Made by a program: the position numbers and the translations under genes
Source of the DNA: JBHIEE01 sp046760445
Lineage (GTDB): Bacteria; Acidobacteriota; Aminicenantia; JdFR-78
Direction: 5' to 3'
Length of the DNA: 64,000 nt
Assembly: GCA_046760445.1 (NCBI GenBank)
Contig: JBHIEE010000001.1
Coordinates: 27,430-91,429, forward strand
The notes under the pieces: model-generated
What the model saw: the letters and a program-made list of their open reading frames with translations, nothing else
Told to the model about the DNA's origin: nothing
Databases searched by the model: none
Part shown: positions 41,168 to 48,912 of the stretch, in pieces
Layout of the letters: each line of letters starts with the position of its first letter
Position numbering within the stretch: position 1 is the stretch's first letter

Positions 41168-42274
41168 TTAAGACATCTGATTTAGAACTTCTTTTATTTT
41201 TTCTAAGAAAAAAAGGTTCTCCTTAGGAGTACCAACAGTAACTCGAAATGCCTCTGGAACTTCAAAGGCTTCTAATGGTCGAATAATTACTCCTTTTTTA
41301 ATTAACTCCGAATATGTCTTTTTAACTGGATAAGGAGTTTTAAACATAATAAAATTAGCCACTGAAGGAATTACCTCTAATCCAAGTTTTGTTAATTCTT
41401 TCTGTAAAAATTCTCTTTGTTTAAAGTTTAACTCCCGACTTTTCCTGACGTGCTGTTTATCTTCTAGGGCGGATAAAGCTCCCTGTTGAGAAGAACGAGG
41501 AACATTAAAAGGAGTTTTAGTTCTCCTTAAGACATTAATAATTTCCTTTTGAGATATTCCATAACCTACTCGAAGACCAGCTAATCCATAAATTTTAGAA
41601 AATGTTCTTAGGACAATTACTTTTTTCCCCTGTCTGATATATTTTGTTCCGTCTGGATAATCGGGTCGAGTTATATATTCTTTATATGCCTCATCAAAAA
41701 TAACAATTATTTCTTCTGGTACCTTAGCTAAAAAATTATCTACTTCTTCTTCAGTAACCATGGTTCCAGTTGGATTGTTTGGGTTAGCAATAAAAATTAG
41801 TTTAACTTTAGGATTGAGATGTTCAATGAAACCTTCTAAATCATAGGTATAATTATTTTTCAAAGGGACTTTGATAATAGCTTCTTTTCCATTTACTTCA
41901 CAGATTGCTAAGCGATACATAAGGAAGGTTTTTTCTGAGATTATTGCTTTATTTTGGCGATCAAGAAATGCATGGGAAATCATTTTTATTAAATCAGTTG
42001 ACCCACCACCTAAGATTATTTGATCCATTGGAAAGTCTAATTTTCCAGATAAAGCCCGCTTTAAATAAAAGCCATCATCGTACGGATATCGATGAGAGGA
42101 GTTTAATTCTTTTTTTATTGCTTCAATCGCTTTGGGTGAAGGACCCAAAGGATTTTCATTTGAAGCTAATTTAACTATTTTTTTTAGCCCTAATTCTCGC
42201 TGAATTTCCTCTATTGGTTTCCCCGGAACATAGGGTTGGATTTGAAGAATGTGAGGTGGAATTAAATTTTTCAT
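41168..42274 (-). CDS. hisC: Histidinol-phosphate aminotransferase
   Basis: A 368-residue PLP enzyme converting imidazole-acetol phosphate to histidinol phosphate; aromatic aminotransferase activity is also common in the family. Motifs: LASNENPLGPSPKAI near residue 36, FIANPNNPTGTMV near 155, DEAYKEY near 193, and the PLP-lysine region RTFSKIYGLAGLRVGYG near 222. No other histidine-pathway gene is nearby. It is 64 bases upstream of ispH on the same strand and could belong to that transcript. A 387-base repeat region lies upstream. Confidence 0.93.
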   Translation of the reverse strand: MKNLIPPHILQIQPYVPGKPIEEIQRELGLKKIVKLASNENPLGPSPKAIEAIKKELNSSHRYPYDDGFYLKRALSGKLDFPMDQIILGGGSTDLIKMISHAFLDRQNKAIISEKTFLMYRLAICEVNGKEAIIKVPLKNNYTYDLEGFIEHLNPKVKLIFIANPNNPTGTMVTEEEVDNFLAKVPEEIIVIFDEAYKEYITRPDYPDGTKYIRQGKKVIVLRTFSKIYGLAGLRVGYGISQKEIINVLRRTKTPFNVPRSSQQGALSALEDKQHVRKSRELNFKQREFLQKELTKLGLEVIPSVANFIMFKTPYPVKKTYSELIKKGVIIRPLEAFEVPEAFRVTVGTPKENLFFLEKIKEVLNQMS

Positions 42275-42364
42275 TATTAGACCTCTCTCTTTAATATTGA
42301 ATTTTTTAAGTTTAAAAACTTAATACTAGCAAGGTTTTTAAAGGCTATTTTTTGACTTCACCTC

Positions 42365-42575
42365 TCTATAAAAATTAAAAATCAAATATCAAAAATCAAA
42401 ATGACAAATTAAAACTCAAAACTAATACTAATACTAATAGTTCTGCGGTGCTGCCGTTCTGCAGAACTAATGTAAAAGACATTTTTGCATTTTGATTTAT
42501 TCCAAGATTATTTGCTTTTTTTGTTTGAGTCATTGGGATTTTGGTCATTGGAACTTATTTGTAATTTGGGGTTTT
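42365..42575. repeat. Composite intergenic repeat element
   Basis: Most of the 387-base gap between hisC and scpB. It contains TCAAAAATCAAAATGACAAA (shared with 45103-45122), a CTAATA microsatellite near 42421-42438, a 9-bp inverted repeat TAGTTCTGC (42438-42446) / GCAGAACTA (42461-42469), and the 33-base stretch at 42529-42561 identical to 30966-30998. No coding sequence seen. The rest of the gap (42576-42661) shows no recognisable feature. Confidence 0.65.
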
Positions 42576-42661
42576 TATATAAACCTTTAACATCTTTAAC
42601 TCATCTTCTTTCTGTTATGATTATTTGAGAACCCTTATATTCTGTTTTATTAATTAAATTA

Positions 42662-43351
42662 TTATATGTCAATCTTCTCTGGAAAAGAAGCATTTTCTTC
42701 CTCAATAATGTCTTTTAATTCCTCTATAGATGGTAAATCTTCCAGACTGTTTAGACCAAAATAAGTTAGGAATTCTTTAGTAGTTCGGTAAATAAGAGGT
42801 CGTCCTGAAGTCTTCTTTCGTCCCACAATTTTGATAAATTTTAGTTTAAGTAAAGTTCGAAGAGTATATGAAGAATCAACTCCCCGAAGGGCAGAAATTT
42901 CAGGTAGGGTAACTGGTTGATGATAAGCAATCGCTGCAAGAGTCTCCAGGGCAGCAGGAGAAAGTTTGGATTGTTTTTTAATGTTGAGCAGTCTTTTAAT
43001 CCAAGAATCGTATTTTGGCTTAGTGGTGAATAAATAGCCACCGCCTGCTTTAATAATGTGTATTCCATGATGGCTGTTTTTATAAGATTTAGCTAACTCT
43101 TCCAGGGCTTGAGTAATTTTTTCCTTGGGCACATCTTTAAGGATTTCAGCTATCTTATCTACAGTTAAAGGTTCGTTAGATATAAAGATTAAAGCTTCAA
43201 TTATTGAGGCCTCAAGACCTTGAGCTCCTAAGACTTTAAGACCTTTTTTATTAAGTCTGGGAGTCTTGGTGACCTCGGGTCTTGATGTCTTAGGCTTCCT
43301 TCTCAATTCTCTCCCCTTAATTCTTTCCTCAGATAATGTCTTCTCAGCCAA
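42662..43351 (-). CDS. scpB: Segregation and condensation protein B
   Basis: A 229-residue winged-helix kleisin-associated subunit of the bacterial condensin SMC-ScpA-ScpB, which compacts and separates the chromosome. The core begins at LEASIIEALIFISNEPLTVDKIAEIL (quoted by its ends: LEASIIEALIFISNEPLTV) near residue 47, followed by KLSPAALETLAAIAYHQPVT and RGVDSSYTLRTLLKLKFI. The first 46 residues are a basic extension and arise because the only plausible start codon (43351) lies 49 bases inside scpA. The Smc gene itself is not in the window. Confidence 0.93.
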   Translation of the reverse strand: MAEKTLSEERIKGRELRRKPKTSRPEVTKTPRLNKKGLKVLGAQGLEASIIEALIFISNEPLTVDKIAEILKDVPKEKITQALEELAKSYKNSHHGIHIIKAGGGYLFTTKPKYDSWIKRLLNIKKQSKLSPAALETLAAIAYHQPVTLPEISALRGVDSSYTLRTLLKLKFIKIVGRKKTSGRPLIYRTTKEFLTYFGLNSLEDLPSIEELKDIIEEENASFPEKIDI

Positions 43352-44043
43352 ACCTTAATAGTCTGAAAAAGATTTTCTTGAATAGCTACTACATTTCGGC
43401 TTTTAATTAATTCTAATAAGCCGAAAAAAGAAATTATTGCTTCTTGTAAAGAAGTCTGAGAATTAAAGTAGTCTAAAAAATCTAAGTTTTTGTTTTTTCT
43501 AAGAAAAAACAAAATTTCTTCCATTTTTTCTTCAACTGAAAATTTCCGACCCTCAATCGTCTGTATTTCTTCTCTTTCTTTTCTTTTTAATATCTTGTAA
43601 AATGCCTCAGCTAAATCAAAGACTGAAGCTTCCTTCAAGATGATTTCTTCTTTCAAATTCAAGTTAGAATGAAATCGTTTCCATTGAACTAATTGTTCAG
43701 ATTCCTTTTGAGAAAGAATAAAAGAAATATTCTTAATTTTTTGATACTCGAGTAATTGATCAACTAATGACTGACGCGGGTCTTCTTCAAACTCAATTTC
43801 TTTTTCACGAGGAAGAAGCATTTGAGATTTAATATAAATCAATGTTGCCGCAACTAAAAGAAAATCTCCCTCCCTATCTAAGTTGATTTTATCCTTTCTA
43901 TTCAAATAATCGAGGTATTCATGGGTTATTTTGGCCATAGGAATGTCGTAGATGTCAATTTTGTTTTTTCTGATTAAAAAGAGGAGAAGTTCTAAGGGGC
44001 CTTCAAATATTTCAAGTTTAACTTGGTAACCGGCTGTCTTCAT
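43303..44043 (-). CDS. scpA: Segregation and condensation protein A
   Basis: A 246-residue kleisin linking the Smc heads in condensin. The N-terminal domain has the conserved YQVKLEIFEGPLELLLFLIR (residues 5-24), then IDIYDIPMAKITHEYLDYL and ATLIYIKSQMLLPRE. The C-terminal winged helix ends with SFFGLLELIKSRNVVAIQ. It overlaps scpB by 49 bases and follows trpS by 3 bases. The order M50 protease-trpS-scpA-scpB is widely shared among bacteria. Confidence 0.95.
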   Translation of the reverse strand: MKTAGYQVKLEIFEGPLELLLFLIRKNKIDIYDIPMAKITHEYLDYLNRKDKINLDREGDFLLVAATLIYIKSQMLLPREKEIEFEEDPRQSLVDQLLEYQKIKNISFILSQKESEQLVQWKRFHSNLNLKEEIILKEASVFDLAEAFYKILKRKEREEIQTIEGRKFSVEEKMEEILFFLRKNKNLDFLDYFNSQTSLQEAIISFFGLLELIKSRNVVAIQENLFQTIKVWLRRHYLRKELRGEN

Positions 44044-44046
44044 CAG

Positions 44047-45051
44047 CTAAAATCCTATTGCCTGTCGCACTTCTTCCATGGTTTGCTGAGCTTTTTTCCG
44101 AGCCTTCTTATTCCCTTCAGCTAATATTTCCCAGACAGTTTGAGGTTTCTTTAAAAACTCTTTTTTCCGCTCTCGAAAGGGAGCAAATCTTTCTGTTAAT
44201 TCATCGATGATTACCTGCTTGCATTCTAAACAACCAATCGAAGCTGTTCGACAGGCTTGGGCTAACTCTACTTTTTTTTTCGATGGAGTAAAGGCTTTGT
44301 GTAGAGTAAAGACTGGGCAGTCCTCTGGTTCACCGGGATCAGTTCTTCTTTTCCTTTGAGTATCAGTCATCATTGGTTTAATTTTTTGTTCAATAATCCG
44401 GGGAGAATCTCCAAGGTAAATAGCATTGTTATATGATTTACTCATTTTCCGACCATCAGTGCCAGCCAATTTTGGTACTTCAGTTAATAGAACTTGTGGT
44501 TCAGGAAAAACTTCTCCGAAAAATCGATTAAATCGGCGGACAATTTCCCTAGCCAGTTCAATGTGATACACTTGATCTTCTCCCACTGGAACATAATGAG
44601 CTTTGTAAATGATAATATCAGCTGTTTGAAGAAGCGGATAGCCTAAGAATCCATATGTATTAAGATCTTTATCAGGCAATTGTTGCTGGAGTTCTTTAAA
44701 AGTAGGAACCCTTTCCAGCCAGGGAAGGGGAGTTATCATTGACAGTAAAAGATGGAGCTCAGCATGTTCTTTAATTTCAGACTGGAGAAAAATGACACTT
44801 TTTTCTGGATCAAGACCTACACTTAGCCAGTCGACAGCCAGTTCAAATATATAGTCTTTTATAATTCTTGAGTTTTGATATTCTGAGCTTAAAGCATGCC
44901 AAGAAACAATTGAAAAGTAACACTGATATTCGTCTTGCAATTCAATCCAGTTTCTTAAGGCACCAGCCATATGCCCTAAATGAAGAGCACCCGTTGGCCG
45001 CATCCCACTTAATACTGTTTTCTTTTTGCTTTTCTTAGTGTGGATATTCAT
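44047..45051 (-). CDS. trpS: Tryptophanyl-tRNA synthetase
   Basis: A class I aminoacyl-tRNA synthetase of 334 residues that charges tRNA-Trp. The HIGH-type motif is GALHLGHMAGALRNW (near residue 22) and the KMSKS motif is GRKMSKSYNNAI (near 194). The MRPTGALHLGH opening and the pocket block YPLLQTADIIIYKAHYVPVGEDQ (quoted in part: LQTADIIIYKAHYVPVGED) are typical of TrpRS. It ends 3 bases before scpA. A repeat-filled gap of 204 bases separates it from the M50 protease gene upstream. Confidence 0.96.
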   Translation of the reverse strand: MNIHTKKSKKKTVLSGMRPTGALHLGHMAGALRNWIELQDEYQCYFSIVSWHALSSEYQNSRIIKDYIFELAVDWLSVGLDPEKSVIFLQSEIKEHAELHLLLSMITPLPWLERVPTFKELQQQLPDKDLNTYGFLGYPLLQTADIIIYKAHYVPVGEDQVYHIELAREIVRRFNRFFGEVFPEPQVLLTEVPKLAGTDGRKMSKSYNNAIYLGDSPRIIEQKIKPMMTDTQRKRRTDPGEPEDCPVFTLHKAFTPSKKKVELAQACRTASIGCLECKQVIIDELTERFAPFRERKKEFLKKPQTVWEILAEGNKKARKKAQQTMEEVRQAIGF

Positions 45052-45091
45052 CTCATCAATCTTAATAGTTTAACTATTTGAAAAGGCTTTA

Positions 45092-45245
45092 ATTAAATTC
45101 AAAAATCAAAATGACAAACCAAAATGTAAAGCAATATTCATTAAATTGTAAATTTTTGACTTTTAATCTGTCATTTCTATCTTTGATTTTTAAATTTTGA
45201 TTTAACATTTGGTAGCTTAATTGTTATTTTCCTTCTTGCTTCCTG
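45092..45245. repeat. Low-complexity repeat between trpS and the M50 protease gene
   Basis: Contains TCAAAAATCAAAATGACAAA, identical to bases near 42386, followed by inverted-like words (GACTTTTAATCTGTCATTTC, TTTGATTTTTAAATTTTGA) that partly mirror it, and the shuffled words CTTGCTTCCTGCTTCATGC near 45233. No gene or RNA recognised. Confidence 0.5.
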
Positions 45246-45255
45246 CTTCATGCTT

Positions 45256-45936
45256 CTATAAAAATATTATTGTATAAATCACTATCAATATTGGTCTTAT
45301 TATCAGGGATAGAAGACCAAGATAGATAAGGGCTAAAATTATAATAAACCCAAAGGGACGAATTCGGTCATATTTCTCAGCTGCCTCATCGGATAACAGC
45401 CCCATAAGTACTCCACTTCCATCCAGAGGAGGGACAGGAATGAGATTGAATACAGCTAAATAGGTGTTAATTAAAGTTCCATAAAAAAGAATTAAGGACA
45501 AACCCTCTAAAGGATGAAATCCAGGACTAAAGACTAAATGTCCTGTTAGAAGGCTCTTTAAAAAATAGCCTACCCTTGGGGTTATTCCTTTAAAAAAAAC
45601 AATAGCCATAAGACAAAAGAAAGCTACCATTATATTGGACAATGGCCCAGCCGCTGAGATCCAGAGATTGTCTCTTTTGGGATTTCTTAAATTATATGGA
45701 TTAACCATAACTGGTTTCGCCCAACCAAAAGCTGGTGCACCCAAAAGAATAAGAAAGAGAGGAAGAATAACTGTTCCAAAAGGATCAATATGAGCCAAAG
45801 GATTAAGGGTTACTCTTCCCTGAAGATAAGCTGTTGGATCACCTAATTTATGGGCTGTCCATCCATGGGAAGCTTCATGTATAGTTATTGCAAAAAGAAG
45901 TACAAAGATTTGAATAATGCCTAAAGCAATACTCAT
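45256..45936 (-). CDS. Site-2 protease family (M50) membrane metalloprotease
   Basis: A 226-residue protease with about five to six membrane helices. The zinc site is HEASH in FAITIHEASHGWTAHKLGD (near residue 20), and the third ligand is in NLIPVPPLDGSGVLMG (near 167). This small form, which lacks PDZ and CBS domains, is typically encoded next to trpS and scpA. Its substrate is unknown. A second M50 protein with CBS domains is encoded at the right end of the window. Confidence 0.92.
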   Translation of the reverse strand: MSIALGIIQIFVLLFAITIHEASHGWTAHKLGDPTAYLQGRVTLNPLAHIDPFGTVILPLFLILLGAPAFGWAKPVMVNPYNLRNPKRDNLWISAAGPLSNIMVAFFCLMAIVFFKGITPRVGYFLKSLLTGHLVFSPGFHPLEGLSLILFYGTLINTYLAVFNLIPVPPLDGSGVLMGLLSDEAAEKYDRIRPFGFIIILALIYLGLLSLIIRPILIVIYTIIFL

Positions 45937-46084
45937 TTCCTTTCCTTTATAACATAATAAACATTCCTGAGCAAGATTAAGGCTTAATTACTTGCTATTT
46001 TTTAGAAAAAATATTAATAGAACAGGTGGAGGGAAGAAAAGATGAATTCATTAGAACAATTAAAAAATCAAGAGGAGGTACATT

Positions 46085-46990
46085 ATGATTTCAAAAATCT
46101 TAAAAGTAACAATTTTAATCATCATTTTCCTTTTATTTAACATTAGTTACTTATCTTCGAGTCAAAAACTTAAGGTTTACATCTCAGTGGATATGGAAGG
46201 AATTACTGGAGTAGTGAATCGAGACCAAGTATCATCAGAGGGTAAAGATTACAATTTAGCCCGAAAATGGATGATGGAGGAAACAAACGCTGCTATTCAG
46301 GGTGCTCTTGATGCAGGAGCAACTAAAATTATGGTTAATGATTCTCACGGGAATATGAGAAATATAATAATTAGCGAGCTCAATCCAACGGCCTATCTCA
46401 TCACTGGTTCTCCAAAGTCTCTCAGTATGATGCAGGGAATTGATAACACTTTTGATGTCGTAATATTTATTGGGTATCATGCTAAGGCTGGAACGAAAGA
46501 TGGAGTCTTAGACCATACTTATTCCAGTGCTTCAGTCTATTCCATAAAAATTAATGGAATCGAAATGCCAGAAGTTGGAATAAATGCTGCAGTAGCAGGT
46601 TATTTTGATGTGCCAGTAGTCTTAATTGCTGGAGACTCAGCCGTTTGTCAGCAAGCAAAAAATCTTTTAGGAAAAGAAATTGAAACAGTGGCGGTCAAGG
46701 AAGGTATTGGAAGATATGCTGCAAAATGTTTACCATTTGAAAAAGCTCTTCAATTAATAAGAGAAAAAACAAAAATAGCTCTTGAAAAAAGAAAAGAAAT
46801 AAAGCCTTTCAATCTTGATCCTCCTTACAAATTTGAATTAGAGTTTCTTTATAGCTATCAAACTGATTATGCTGAGCTTATTCCTGGAGTAAAAAGAATA
46901 GGTGGGAGAACAGTTGTTTTCACCACGAATGACCTGATTGAAGGCTTCAAGCTTATGCGGGCGCTTATTGCTTTAGCTCGAACTCTATAA
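46085..46990 (+). CDS. M55-family D-aminopeptidase (DppA type), exported
   Basis: A 301-residue zinc aminopeptidase that releases D-amino acids from peptides; DppA of Bacillus is the model. Residues 1-27 look like a signal peptide (VTILIIIFLLFNISYLSS). Metal-site motifs: ISVDMEGITGVV (Asp-Glu, near 33), MVNDSHGNMRN (near 82) and FIGYHAKAG (His, near 128). GINAAVAGYFDVPVVLIAGD near 182 is also conserved. A perfect AGGAGG lies before the ATG. The signal peptide differs from cytosolic DppA and suggests periplasmic use on peptidoglycan peptides, which is inference. Confidence 0.9.
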   Translation: MISKILKVTILIIIFLLFNISYLSSSQKLKVYISVDMEGITGVVNRDQVSSEGKDYNLARKWMMEETNAAIQGALDAGATKIMVNDSHGNMRNIIISELNPTAYLITGSPKSLSMMQGIDNTFDVVIFIGYHAKAGTKDGVLDHTYSSASVYSIKINGIEMPEVGINAAVAGYFDVPVVLIAGDSAVCQQAKNLLGKEIETVAVKEGIGRYAAKCLPFEKALQLIREKTKIALEKRKEIKPFNLDPPYKFELEFLYSYQTDYAELIPGVKRIGGRTVVFTTNDLIEGFKLMRALIALARTL

Positions 46991-47177
46991 ACATGAAATC
47001 TGATATCCACAAAATTCACCTGTTCGCAATTTGAAATTTTTGCTCGACTTTATTTTCTTGAGCTTGGAATCACAAATAGAGTCTTTGAAATTAAGACCGA
47101 GATTAATTCAAAAAAATTTTAAAAAATTTCAAGTTTTTTGCTTTTCAAAAGACTAAATTATATGGAGAGAAAAAGTT

Positions 47178-47264
47178 ATGGATTTAAGAATTAAGGAGGC
47201 TCTCAAATTCATAGATGACCCTTCTGACATGACAGATAAGTCAACATTTGGGTTTTTGTTTTGA
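47178..47264 (+). CDS. Possible 28-residue small ORF
   Basis: ATG 47178 preceded by GGAGAG, ending TGA 47262-47264. The peptide begins MDLRIKEALKFIDD, a helical start like those of some AraC-type regulators, then breaks off. It may be a genuine short peptide or the head of a decayed regulator gene. It lies in the 438-base gap between the M55 gene and the orphan gene. Nothing else recognisable was seen in 46991-47177. Confidence 0.25.
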   Translation: MDLRIKEALKFIDDPSDMTDKSTFGFLF

Positions 47265-47302
47265 TCTATTACTTTATTTTTCGAGTGAAATTTAAAAATT
47301 TT

Positions 47303-47314
47303 TTACAGATGTAA
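47303..47314. promoter_or_regulatory. Possible upstream activator site for the sigma-54 promoter
   Basis: TTACAGATGTAA is a palindrome of 5-base arms around GA. A further TTACA half-site follows at 47322-47326. It is centred about 80 bases before the -24 element, the usual distance for enhancer sites of sigma-54 activators. Evidence is positional only. Confidence 0.3.
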
Positions 47315-47387
47315 TTTTTTTTTACACTCAGATTTCATCTTTTAATTTAAATTATGTCCAGATAATAGAGAAATTCCTCTCTTGAAT

Positions 47388-47403
47388 TGGCACAAATATT
47401 GCA
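47388..47403 (+). promoter_or_regulatory. Sigma-54 (RpoN) -24/-12 promoter
   Basis: TGGCAC (47388-47393), 5 bases, TTGCA (47399-47403). Both consensus halves of TGGCAC-N5-TTGCW are matched fully and the GG-to-GC spacing is the required 10 bases. Transcription would start near 47414, about 15 bases before the ATG at 47429, leaving room for the GGAGGGAG ribosome site. A sigma-54 activator is encoded at 15262-20268. Confidence 0.75.
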
Positions 47404-47428
47404 TAAGAAAAAGGGGAGGGAGAAACGA

Positions 47429-47755
47429 ATGGAATATTTAGAGTATTCAGCTTTCCGGAAACAAATTGAGGCTGCTATGAAAAGAGCAAAGTGTAAAAAA
47501 GTGCTGTATTTTTATGATAATTTAGGTTATAAGAGGTTGTTAGGGGTTTTTAATAAAAAAACAGCTTATCAAATCAGGAGATATCTTCGAACAAAAAAAT
47601 TAGTTGATCGGATGACCGAATTTGATATAAAAACAACTGAGCCACCTAAAAGTTTCCTTGAAGCAATTGATTTAATAACAGAGTATTCATCAAGCAGAAA
47701 ATCTGGCTCACATAGTAATTTTCATTTTGAGAAGCAGCTCATAAATTATCGATAA
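47429..47755 (+). CDS. Unknown 108-residue protein under a sigma-54 promoter
   Basis: I do not recognise this protein. It starts MEYLEYSAFRKQIEAAMKRA and is basic, with Lys/Arg-rich segments near residues 15-25 and 40-60 and an alpha/beta look (KCKKVLYFYDNLGYKRLLGV). Cys21 is the only cysteine and no metal motif, signal peptide or membrane segment is seen. The start at 47429 is chosen because GGGAGGGAG precedes it and because an upstream in-frame TTG (47387) falls inside the promoter. It stands alone; a repeat and then a convergent GTPase gene follow. The promoter makes this a likely regulated gene. Confidence 0.7.
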   Translation: MEYLEYSAFRKQIEAAMKRAKCKKVLYFYDNLGYKRLLGVFNKKTAYQIRRYLRTKKLVDRMTEFDIKTTEPPKSFLEAIDLITEYSSSRKSGSHSNFHFEKQLINYR

Positions 47756-47807
47756 ATCAGGCTTTTCAATAAACTCATAATAACCACTCTTGACTTGCTG
47801 CTTCAGA

Positions 47808-47841
47808 ATTTGGGATTTTGCCGCACGAAGTGAGGTATATC
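47808..47841. repeat. Repeat-family module
   Basis: AATTTGGGATTTTGCCGCAC followed by GAAGTGAGGTATAT, nearly the same as 15222-15255. It lies between the orphan gene and the convergent GTPase gene. Confidence 0.55.
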
Positions 47842-48831
47842 TTATATGTGTAATTCGATAATATCTTCTTCCTGAAGGATGTAGTCTTTAGTCACTTTTT
47901 GCCCATCATATTTGTTCGAGCCCCAGATACGAGCATATTTCAGCTTATAGGCAAAATCTTTATGAATTCTTTCTGCCATATCCATTACAGTGGCTCCTTT
48001 TTTAAAAATAAACGGTTCATTCAAATCAGGTTTTTTGCCTGGAATTTTACTGTACACACGAATGATATCCAGTATGTTATAAATTCGATCTTTTAAATTA
48101 TCCAAATTAACTTTTTCTTTGGCTGAGATAGAAATCACTGGAAATTTTTGTGCATAGAATTCCTTAAGGAACTCAAGATTTTCTGTTGCTCCGGACAGAT
48201 CATTTTTATTTCCAATAATTAGAGCTCTTTTTAAAAAAGGTTTTTTCTCAGACTCTATTACCATTTTTGGTTCAACAAGAGTTATTTTTTTATCTTCCAA
48301 TCTCTTGAAAATTACTTCTATCTGGTCTAAGCAATTATCGTCATTTAAATCAACAACTAATAAGACAGCATCAGCTACTTTAATTATTTCTGGAAGCCAG
48401 GGTTCAAGATATTCTTCCGTAATAGGAGGGGTATCAATTAACTGAATCTGAATATTTTTATAAGGCATCATACCAGGAACAGGTTTTTGAGTAGTAAAAG
48501 GATAATCAGCCACTTCAGCCGGAGCATTAGTTAAACTGTTCAAGATCTGAGATTTTCCAGCATTTGGAGGACCAATTAATATCACTTGACCGGCGCCAAG
48601 CTTTTCAATATAAAAAACTGGTCCATGCCTTGCAGTAGCTTGCTTTTTTTGAAGTTGATCCTTAAGTTTGGAAATTTTAGTTTTAAGAAGAGCCTGGAGT
48701 TTTTCTGTTCCCTTATGTTTTGGGACAATAGAAAGCATTTCCTCAAGGATTCCAATTTTATCAGGGATGTTTTTAGCTGTTTTTAATTTTCTTTCTGCTT
48801 CAAAATATTGAGGTGGTAAGTTAGCTGGCAT
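47842..48831 (-). CDS. Obg/DRG-like GTPase with C-terminal TGS domain
   Basis: A 329-residue GTP-binding protein. A helical region (1-70) precedes the G domain: G1 IGPPNAGKSQILNSL near residue 97, G2 with YPFTTQKPVPG, G3 as DTPP near 138 in place of DxxG, and G4 GNKNDLSG near 213. A TGS domain closes the protein (about 265-329, KKGATVMDMAERIHKDFA). TGS-GTPases of this class usually act with ribosomes or RNA. Similar 'GTPase-TGS' proteins lacking the Obg domain occur widely in bacteria and archaea. The G3 change is worth noting. It is transcribed alone. Confidence 0.87.
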   Translation of the reverse strand: MPANLPPQYFEAERKLKTAKNIPDKIGILEEMLSIVPKHKGTEKLQALLKTKISKLKDQLQKKQATARHGPVFYIEKLGAGQVILIGPPNAGKSQILNSLTNAPAEVADYPFTTQKPVPGMMPYKNIQIQLIDTPPITEEYLEPWLPEIIKVADAVLLVVDLNDDNCLDQIEVIFKRLEDKKITLVEPKMVIESEKKPFLKRALIIGNKNDLSGATENLEFLKEFYAQKFPVISISAKEKVNLDNLKDRIYNILDIIRVYSKIPGKKPDLNEPFIFKKGATVMDMAERIHKDFAYKLKYARIWGSNKYDGQKVTKDYILQEEDIIELHI

Positions 48832-48912
48832 TTTGTAGCCTCTTTTCTCATTCTATTATAAAAGAAGATGAGTGATTTTGAAAGATGGGAAGAAAATATT
48901 CTGAGAAAATTT

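Noticed and set aside
42418..42440. CTAATA tandem repeat as a CRISPR-like array
   Set aside because: Units are 6 bases with no spacers; it is a microsatellite inside the repeat element.
42275..42661. Possible tRNA or small RNA gene in the large gap before scpB
   Set aside because: No cloverleaf, no T-arm GTTCRA-type motif. The visible structure is the 9-bp inverted repeat of the repeat element.
46042..46140. Open frame of 32 codons starting at ATG 46042, overlapping the M55 gene
   Set aside because: It runs through the ribosome site and the first codons of the M55 gene in another frame. A purine-rich stretch precedes it but the peptide has no support.
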